The notes beneath the pieces are model-generated. The model saw nothing but the letters and a program-made list of their open reading frames with translations, had not been told where the DNA came from and ran no database searches. This document shows positions 61,867-64,000 of a DNA stretch of 64,000 nucleotides, piece after piece; positions within the stretch are counted from its first letter, which is position 1; the number at the start of each line of letters is the position of its first letter. The translations under genes were made by a program, and so were the position numbers. Source of the stretch: Corynebacterium maris DSM 45190 (lineage in GTDB: Bacteria > Actinomycetota > Actinomycetes > Mycobacteriales > Mycobacteriaceae); the NCBI RefSeq assembly GCF_000442645.1, contig NC_021915.1, forward strand, positions 2,232,001-2,296,000, read 5' to 3'.

Positions 61867-62562
61867 TCAGGCCTGCTCGATCGCCCGGGCGAGTTTGTCC
61901 GCCTGGGTGTGCAGGACGTCGACGGCCTGTTCTTCACTCATGTCCTGGCCGACGACCTCGATGAGGTGGTTGTCGCGCTGTTCCACCAACACGGTGGTTT
62001 CGAAGGGGCCGGACTCCCCCGCCCCGCCGGCCGCGCCCGCCGACCGCATGATGAACCCGTGGGCGTCATCGCTGGCCAGGCCATAAAACACGGCGCCGAC
62101 TCCGGTGTCGCCCAGCAACGTCTGCCCGTCGCAGGCTTGCCCGATCCGCTGATACCGCTCGCCGAGGTCGACCTCGGGCCGCTCGTGGAAAGAGGACAGT
62201 GTGACGGTCATCGTGGACTCGTCTTCGGCTTCGTAGGTGCCCGTGGCGGTGTTCGCCGTCAACCCGTCCGCCGGGTAGACCTCGTCGAAGGCCGCCCGGC
62301 ACGCCTCGTCGGCGCCGTCGAGTTCGGCGTCCGTGAGCGACATGTGCTCGGCGGTGATCGCGGCCGCTTCCTCGGAGGTGACGTCGATGACCGCGCCGCC
62401 GTCCACCGGGATGTCCCCGGCGGTGAGCAAGGCTTCCGTCAACTGGTCGGCGGACAGCACGACCGGCCCCTCGGTGGCGCAGGCGCTCAGCGCCAGACTC
62501 GCCGTAGCCGCGGCGGCCAACGCCACGAGCGGGCGGGCTGTCTTCGTGGTGGCAACAGTCAT
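61867..62562 (-). CDS. Putative lipoprotein, paralogue of the next
   Basis: 231 residues. The signal peptide ends L-A-L-S-A-C. The mature part begins with L-S-A-D-Q-L-T-E-A-L-L-T-A-G and contains A-C-D-G-Q-T-L-L-G. The layout, beginning with Q-L-x-x-A-L-L-x-x-x-D/E-x-P, resembles PknH-type extracellular sensor domains, which bind unknown ligands. It shares several motifs with the neighbouring lipoprotein. Start ATG, ribosome site weak. Confidence 0.75.
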   Translation of the reverse strand: MTVATTKTARPLVALAAAATASLALSACATEGPVVLSADQLTEALLTAGDIPVDGGAVIDVTSEEAAAITAEHMSLTDAELDGADEACRAAFDEVYPADGLTANTATGTYEAEDESTMTVTLSSFHERPEVDLGERYQRIGQACDGQTLLGDTGVGAVFYGLASDDAHGFIMRSAGAAGGAGESGPFETTVLVEQRDNHLIEVVGQDMSEEQAVDVLHTQADKLARAIEQA

Positions 62563-62637
62563 GCCGTAATCCCATCGTCGGTCAGCGGGGGCGAGTGCCT
62601 TTCAGCCTAGCCAGTCACCGTGGGGCGCGGCGGCGAA

Positions 62638-63333
62638 TTAACGCGCAGCGGCGACGGCGTCGGCGAGCTTGGCCTCCTGCGCCTCGAGGATGTCGCGGGC
62701 CTCGGTCTCCGACAGGCCGATCCCCATGACCTCCACGGCGTTGTTGCCGTCCTGGGACACGACCCGGTGGGTGTCCAGCAACGCCGTCAGCTCGGCCATC
62801 AGCTCCGCCCACAGCGGGGAGGAGGAGGTGACGGACTGGTGGAAGCCGGCGGGGGCGTCGTCGCTGAGCGCCGTGAGCGTGAGCCCCTCGCCGTCGGCGC
62901 CGGCCAGCGTCTGTCCGTCGCAGGCCTCGGCGATCGCGGCGAAGCCTTCCTCCAGGTCCAGCTCCGCCTGCTCCGGCAGGGACATGGTGCGGACGATGAT
63001 GCGGTGCTTGCCGGTGGCGTAGTCGCCGATCGCCGTGGGCGCCTGCACGCCGTCGTCCGGGTACACGCCGTGTAAGGCCGCAGCGCACTGCTCGTCGACG
63101 GATTCCGCGGTGTAGTCGTTGAACAGCTGGCTGTCGGCGTCCAGGGTGACCGCGTCCTGCGCCATGGTGTCCGCGCTGGCCTGCAGAGGAAATTCCTCCT
63201 CCGTGAGCAGCGCCGCCTCCAGTTGCTCGGGAGTGAGATGGACGGCGCCGGCGCCGCAGGCGGGCAACGCCAGCGCCACGGGGGCGGTGAGAAGCAGCGA
63301 GGTGAGGCGGCGGGCGGGCGTCGATGCGTTCAT
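62638..63333 (-). CDS. Putative lipoprotein, paralogue of the previous
   Basis: 231 residues with a lipobox L-A-L-P-A-C. It repeats the scheme of its neighbour: L-T-P-E-Q-L-E-A-A-L-L-T-E-E, later A-C-D-G-Q-T-L-A-G and a terminal helix with A-Q-E-A-K-L-A-D-A. The two look like a tandem duplication. Function unknown, perhaps surface sensing. Confidence 0.75.
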   Translation of the reverse strand: MNASTPARRLTSLLLTAPVALALPACGAGAVHLTPEQLEAALLTEEEFPLQASADTMAQDAVTLDADSQLFNDYTAESVDEQCAAALHGVYPDDGVQAPTAIGDYATGKHRIIVRTMSLPEQAELDLEEGFAAIAEACDGQTLAGADGEGLTLTALSDDAPAGFHQSVTSSSPLWAELMAELTALLDTHRVVSQDGNNAVEVMGIGLSETEARDILEAQEAKLADAVAAAR

Positions 63334-63530
63334 GTGGGCGTCCGATCGGTGAGAGGTGTGCGAAGAGCCGGAGTCGGCCCGCCCAGCCTAATCGACGGCG
63401 GCCTGCAGGAAGGCTCTCACCAGCACAGAACCCCATCCCGCCCGTTAAAAACCGCCTCCCACGAAAGACCGTGACGGCAATTTCGTGCAACTCGTTGTGT
63501 TGTCCCGGTCACTGCGGCTTGAATGGGAAT

Positions 63531-64000
63531 ATGAGTACCTCACACGCAGCTCACCCCGACCGCCTGTTGCCCGCGGACCCCGGCACCCGCGACATCGCCC
63601 GCCGCTTGCTCGCGCACGTGGAGGATCTGCCGATCATCTCTCCGCACGGGCACCTCGACCCGGCTATGTTCACCGCCGACGAGCCCTTCCCCAATCCCAC
63701 GGCACTGTTGATCAGCCCGGACCATTACCTGACCCGCGTGCTGCACACCGCCGGCGTGGACCTGGCCGACCTGGGCGTCGGCGGCCACGAGGCCGACCCG
63801 CGCGAGGCGTGGCGCATCTTCTGCGCGCATTGGCACCTCTACGCCGGCACTGCCACCGGTTACTGGGTGGAGCAGGAATTCGAGCACGTCTTCCAGATCA
63901 ACCCGGACCGCATCTCGGCGGACAACGCCGACGCCATCTACGACGAGCTCACCGAGATCCTCGCCCGCCCGGACTTCCGCCCGCGCGCCCTGGCCGAGGA
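63531..64000 (+). CDS. uxaC: Glucuronate (uronate) isomerase, N-terminal part
   Basis: The first 156 residues of UxaC, open at the right edge. It begins M-S-T-S-H-A-A-H-P-D-R-L-L-P and has the metal-binding P-I-I-S-P-H-G-H-L motif and a typical N-P-T-A-L-L-I-S-P-D-H-Y-L. It isomerises D-glucuronate/galacturonate to the keto acids. The ribosome site is weak (GGGAAT directly before the ATG). Upstream, 63440-63530, holds the promoter and possible operator (TTCGTGCAACTCGTTGTG). Confidence 0.92.
   Translation, partial: MSTSHAAHPDRLLPADPGTRDIARRLLAHVEDLPIISPHGHLDPAMFTADEPFPNPTALLISPDHYLTRVLHTAGVDLADLGVGGHEADPREAWRIFCAHWHLYAGTATGYWVEQEFEHVFQINPDRISADNADAIYDELTEILARPDFRPRALAE

Overview
The window reads as chromosomal DNA of a high-GC actinobacterium of the order Mycobacteriales, most likely a Corynebacterium. 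Three things support this: a mycolate-pathway reductase (cmrA), gene order shared with mycobacteria (clpP2-clpP1 ... tig ... rpiB-DsbA-like-pepN ... glbO ... thioesterase-ettA-ssb paralogue, and later cmrA ... orn), and corynebacterial regulatory sequences (a full match to the ClgR operator consensus, TANNNT -10 boxes a few bases before start codons). I see no prophage, insertion sequence or CRISPR array.

Layout. 1-800: end of an aromatic-acid-type MFS transporter and a Rieske ferredoxin. 0.86-6.9 kb: clpP2, clpP1, a glutamine synthetase with an ornithine-cyclodeaminase-like 'tyramine oxidase subunit B' gene, trigger factor and two tRNAs. 7.3-13.6 kb: a Gly/Asp/Met-tailed membrane protein, rpiB, a mycothiol-type DsbA-like protein, pepN and an acyl-CoA dehydrogenase homologue. 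13.7-16.4 kb: a small anchored protein with an almost pure Trp/Asp tail, followed at once by a sensor kinase and response regulator. 16.4-25.5 kb: an accessory-looking module made of an oligopeptide-type ABC importer, a fused CMD/AhpD protein, an FAD/NAD(P)-binding protein and a GntR/UTRA regulator. 25.6-37.7 kb: metB, mscS, glbO, chrA, thioesterase, ettA, an ssb paralogue, a CopD/CtaG fusion, tRNA-Arg, dps, yihY and a 34-codon gene. 37.8-44.2 kb: larA-larE-larB and a separate larC (nickel-pincer lactate racemase), with RDD, rluA-type and ogt genes between. 44.2-53.1 kb: secreted trypsin-like protease, cmrA, an AbiEi/DUF559-like protein, a striking palindrome, nrdDG (class III ribonucleotide reductase), orn and tRNA-His. 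53.2-64 kb: acyltransferase/SGNH protein, luciferase-like oxidoreductase, L,D-transpeptidase, tRNA-Lys, glutaminase-STAS, LacI regulator, PEP-mutase-like enzyme, two related lipoproteins and the start of uxaC.

Lifestyle hints: class III RNR and lactate racemase fit a facultative anaerobe handling D/L-lactate; Dps, the mycothiol-type DsbA-like protein and the CMD protein fit redox stress; cmrA and the L,D-transpeptidase fit a mycolic-acid envelope. The most open-ended items are the WDD-tail protein with its two-component system, the ABC/CMD/FAD module, the four-unit palindrome at 47.33-47.41 kb, and two genes whose TAG stop codon doubles as the start of the next gene's -10 box. Functions are inferred from motifs and remembered family features; no database search was possible.
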